The translations under genes were made by a program, and so were the position numbers. A stretch of DNA of 64,000 nucleotides from Campylorhamphus procurvoides (lineage: Eukaryota > Chordata > Aves > Passeriformes > Dendrocolaptidae). The stretch covers positions 373,901-437,900 of the forward strand of contig WBMV01004804.1 of assembly GCA_013396655.1 (NCBI GenBank), given 5' to 3'. Below the pieces are notes generated by a model that was not told where the DNA came from, searched no databases, and saw only the letters and a program-made list of their open reading frames with translations. This document shows positions 63,001-64,000 of the stretch, piece after piece. The first letter of the stretch is position 1. Each line of letters opens with the position of its first letter.

Positions 63001-63816
63001 AGGATGCAGACACACTTGGTACTTGCCATATGCCAGCAAGTCCACAGTAACAGCACATGTGTAGACACTTACCTGACAGCAAGTACCAGAGATTCAGACA
63101 CCACCTGTCCTATCTGCCGGCAGGCCCAGAGAACATGGCTGCGTTCACAGATCAGCTAAAGCACAGCTATTTGCTCATGTCTGAGCCCTGCCCAGGGAAC
63201 AACAAGGAGTTTGCTCCTACGCCTTCCAGCTGTTTCAACAGCAAAACTGATAACGCCACCAGTTACATGAAGTTTAGTAAGGAAACTAAAAGGCTTCGTG
63301 GACAGACTCATGTTACAAGTCAGGGAGCTCACATGCAAACCCATGCCAGCAGTAACTGATACAGTGGTGAACTAAGTTCTCCTGCCAGAAAGGTCAGACA
63401 GGGATTCGGTGAAAAAGAACAGCATCCATCTTTCTCCCACAGGCTCGAGAAAGGCTGCTTGTAGCATGCCCCGAAACAGGAATTTAATGTCCTCGTTCAA
63501 CTCTCAGGAAGCTAAAATCACAGTTTATGGTACCATCAGAGCAAAAGCGTCCAGCAATCCCGAAACTTGCCAACTGTCTCCTCAAACACAGTGAAATTTT
63601 CAGATGTTGGATCAGAGAACACTTGCTAAGTAATGTCACCAATCAAGAAGGGTATTTTTTTGCATCGAGTTTAATATAGGTACAGAGGTACTTACTCGGT
63701 AGACTTCTTTGGTCTCCAAGTCCCACAGTTTTATAGTTCTACCAGCTGACAGCAGCATTTTTCCGTCTGGACTGATGCATAGACAGGTGACACTGCTATT
63801 GTCGCCTTTCCACTTA
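50915..63816 (-). CDS. WDR43: WDR43 (UTP5 homologue), 3' part: 15 coding exons, 501 residues to the stop; 5' exons beyond the window
   Basis: WDR43 is a nucleolar WD40-repeat protein, a subunit of the t-UTP subcomplex that supports pre-rRNA transcription and early small-subunit processing (family knowledge). The visible part starts inside the propeller at KWKGDNSS and runs through further blades ([47 protein letters not shown]). A basic linker ([13 protein letters not shown]) follows, then a Utp12 domain ([14 protein letters not shown] to [16 protein letters not shown]) and a very acidic tail. All 14 internal junctions keep phase. Similarity to human WDR43 as I remember it is high throughout. 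The gene also hosts two snoRNAs and a solo LTR in its introns. Confidence 0.97.
51138..51193 (-). CDS. WDR43: WDR43 exon, acidic tail
   Basis: The acceptor is tctttgcag and the donor TCTGAT|gtaagt. It encodes [19 protein letters not shown] (first codon split), highly acidic with likely CK2 sites. Confidence 0.94.
51815..51884 (-). CDS. WDR43: WDR43 exon, linker to acidic tail
   Basis: The acceptor is ttccattcag and the donor GGATG|gtaagt. It encodes [23 protein letters not shown] and ends in phase 1. AKLVYE is recognisable from the human protein. Confidence 0.93.
52301..52414 (-). CDS. WDR43: WDR43 exon, end of Utp12 domain
   Basis: The acceptor is cttatcccaag and the donor AGCCAG|gtgagc. 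It encodes 38 codons, [18 protein letters not shown] to [13 protein letters not shown]. Confidence 0.96.
53300..53363 (-). CDS. WDR43: WDR43 exon, Utp12 domain
   Basis: The acceptor is atcttttccag and the donor TCCACA|gtaagt. It encodes [21 protein letters not shown], a central helix of the domain. Confidence 0.95.
54155..54186 (-). CDS. WDR43: WDR43 micro-exon, Utp12 domain (32 nt)
   Basis: The acceptor is gtccttttag and the donor ATACAG|gtaaga. It encodes [10 protein letters not shown] plus two bases of a Ser codon finished by the next exon. At 32 nt it is easily missed by gene finders. Confidence 0.94.
55572..55658 (-). CDS. WDR43: WDR43 exon, Utp12 domain
   Basis: The acceptor is cattttaacag and the donor CATGAG|gtagga. 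It encodes 29 codons, [29 protein letters not shown]. Confidence 0.96.
56456..56593 (-). CDS. WDR43: WDR43 exon, start of Utp12 domain
   Basis: The acceptor is catgtgcag and the donor TTAAAT|gtaagt. It encodes 46 codons, [16 protein letters not shown] to [17 protein letters not shown]. The VLL-QGLESND stretch is the conserved beginning of the Utp12 domain. Confidence 0.96.
57047..57178 (-). CDS. WDR43: WDR43 exon, basic linker
   Basis: The acceptor is gtataccag and the donor ACAGAG|gtaaag. It encodes 44 codons, [19 protein letters not shown] to a Lys-rich end ([15 protein letters not shown]), probably a nuclear or nucleolar localisation patch. Confidence 0.95.
58151..58235 (-). ncRNA. SNORD53: C/D-box snoRNA in a WDR43 intron, SNORD53-like
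   Basis: The minus strand has a C box GTGATGA (58221-58227), D' CTGA, a C'-like GTGAAGA and a D box CTGA (58158-58161), 70 nt in the core. A seven-pair terminal stem, GGCATGC with GCATGTC, has one G-U pair. Upstream of D, TTCTCTTGGCTGT pairs over 13 bases (one G-U) with 28S rRNA ACAGCCAAGGGAA, and the fifth nucleotide selects C. The D' side carries TGGTTTCGCT, complementary to the 28S bases just upstream. From memory, human SNORD53 lies in WDR43 and guides 28S C3848. It is clearly related in sequence to the 62.2-kb snoRNA. Confidence 0.9.
59003..59089 (-). CDS. WDR43: WDR43 exon
   Basis: The acceptor is gtccttctag and the donor ACAAAG|gtgagc. It encodes 29 codons, [16 protein letters not shown] to EAALTK. 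The coding sequence contains an internal donor-like TTG|gtaagg that would truncate the exon if used. Confidence 0.93.
59583..59754 (-). CDS. WDR43: WDR43 exon, last propeller segment
   Basis: The acceptor is ttcccctcag and the donor AAAGTG|gtatgt. It encodes [18 protein letters not shown] through [18 protein letters not shown] to PIIEKV. Phase 1 in (one base), phase 0 out. Confidence 0.96.
60136..60200 (-). CDS. WDR43: WDR43 exon, WD40 region
   Basis: The acceptor is ccttctttcag and the donor AATGG|gtaagt. It encodes [21 protein letters not shown] and ends in phase 2. Confidence 0.95.
60545..61098 (+). mobile_element. Solo LTR of an endogenous retrovirus-like element in a WDR43 intron
   Basis: The 554-bp block begins TGTGG and ends CCACA (inverted ends of the TG...CA type) and is flanked on both sides by AAAAT, a 5-bp target-site duplication. 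A TATA-like gtatataaga lies at 60641. No internal gag, pol or env sequence accompanies it. The orientation, opposite to WDR43, is inferred from the TATA box. The exact family cannot be named without a repeat library. Confidence 0.75.
61777..61879 (-). CDS. WDR43: WDR43 exon, WD40 region
   Basis: The acceptor is cttccag and the donor GAAGAG|gtagga. It encodes [15 protein letters not shown] through [16 protein letters not shown], completing a Trp codon from the previous exon. Confidence 0.95.
62173..62268 (-). ncRNA. SNORD92: C/D-box snoRNA in a WDR43 intron, SNORD92-like
   Basis: The minus strand has a C box GTGATGA (62251-62257) and a D box CTGA (62183-62186), 75 nt from end to end. They are enclosed by a terminal stem, GGAAGAATGC against GCATGCTTCC, pairing at 9 of 10 positions. 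An internal D'-like CTGA follows GAGTCA. Upstream of D lies TTTTCCTTGGCTGTGT, complementary to 28S rRNA CACAGCCAAGG. Counting five nucleotides from D points to the A two positions before the residue addressed by SNORD53. The human gene is also in a WDR43 intron and, from memory, guides 28S A3846. It should be excised from the spliced intron and bind fibrillarin. Confidence 0.88.
62396..62535 (-). CDS. WDR43: WDR43 exon, WD40 blade
   Basis: The acceptor is tcttag and the donor GTATG|gtatgt. It encodes [18 protein letters not shown] to [15 protein letters not shown], a WD blade with the GH dipeptide. Ends in phase 2. Confidence 0.96.
63696..63816 (-). CDS. WDR43: WDR43 exon, WD40 blade
   Basis: The acceptor is attctag and the donor TACCGA|gtaagt. 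It encodes [18 protein letters not shown] through [19 protein letters not shown]. The first base completes a Cys codon from an exon outside the window. Confidence 0.96.
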
Positions 63817-64000
63817 CTAGAATTTGGATGGAGGGGTTTTTGTATAAAGGGAGAAAGATGGAGAAACAGAAAAAACAATATTCATTAGGATAATCTCAAA
63901 AAGGACAACCACCATCGTGGAAAATCTAAAGCAAAACTTAAAAAATAGTAATTTAAGTAGTCAAAGATGAGATCAAAGCTATTCTGCTTCTCCATTTTGC

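Noticed and set aside
62940..63020. ATGATGA C-box-like motif on the minus strand in the first visible WDR43 intron
   Set aside because: No D box at a suitable distance and no terminal stem.
1..64000. CRISPR arrays, bacterial operons, tRNA or rRNA genes
   Set aside because: No spaced identical repeats, no ribosome-binding-site-led gene clusters and no cloverleaf or rRNA sequence were seen; the window is vertebrate nuclear DNA.

Overview
The window is vertebrate nuclear DNA and almost certainly avian. It is AT-rich and CpG-poor, genes are split into short exons with GT/AG splice sites, and most recognisable repeats are CR1 LINE fragments. No bacterial or organellar features were seen. Two protein-coding genes can be read, both on the minus strand, in the order WDR43 (right) then TOGARAM2 (left). 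From memory these genes are also neighbours in human 2p23.

Right part, about 49.9-64 kb: the last 15 coding exons of WDR43, a nucleolar WD40 protein of the t-UTP/SSU processome. Its 5' exons lie beyond the right edge. Reading frame and splice phase run through every junction, giving 501 residues to the stop at 50915. Two introns carry C/D-box snoRNAs, called SNORD92 (62173-62268) and SNORD53 (58151-58235). They are paralogous and their guides address two nearly adjacent nucleotides of 28S rRNA. A third intron carries a 554-bp solo LTR with a 5-bp target-site duplication.

Left part, about 0.65-20.5 kb: TOGARAM2, encoding a TOG-domain microtubule-binding protein of the Crescerin family. I reconstruct 14 coding exons from a CpG-rich putative first exon near 20.2 kb to a stop at 653. 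One junction, between the exons at 15.1 kb and 12.1 kb, does not keep phase and probably hides a missed exon. The last seven exons encode one complete TOG array and a short tail. This gene also carries a derived copy of its own 5' region: 18597-20995 is repeated at 12911-14317, flanked by two about 210-bp direct repeats.

Middle, about 21-49.9 kb: an intergenic stretch of about 29 kb in which I find no convincing gene. It holds a nested CR1 pair (22.85-24.54 kb), microsatellites and a few candidate conserved noncoding elements. ORFs there look like chance.

No listed agent, toxin gene, CRISPR array or bacterial-type operon is present. The best candidates for a second look are the snoRNA pair, the intragenic duplication with flanking repeats and mosaic divergence, and the CpG island abutting a hexamer repeat and an unresolved base at 20619.
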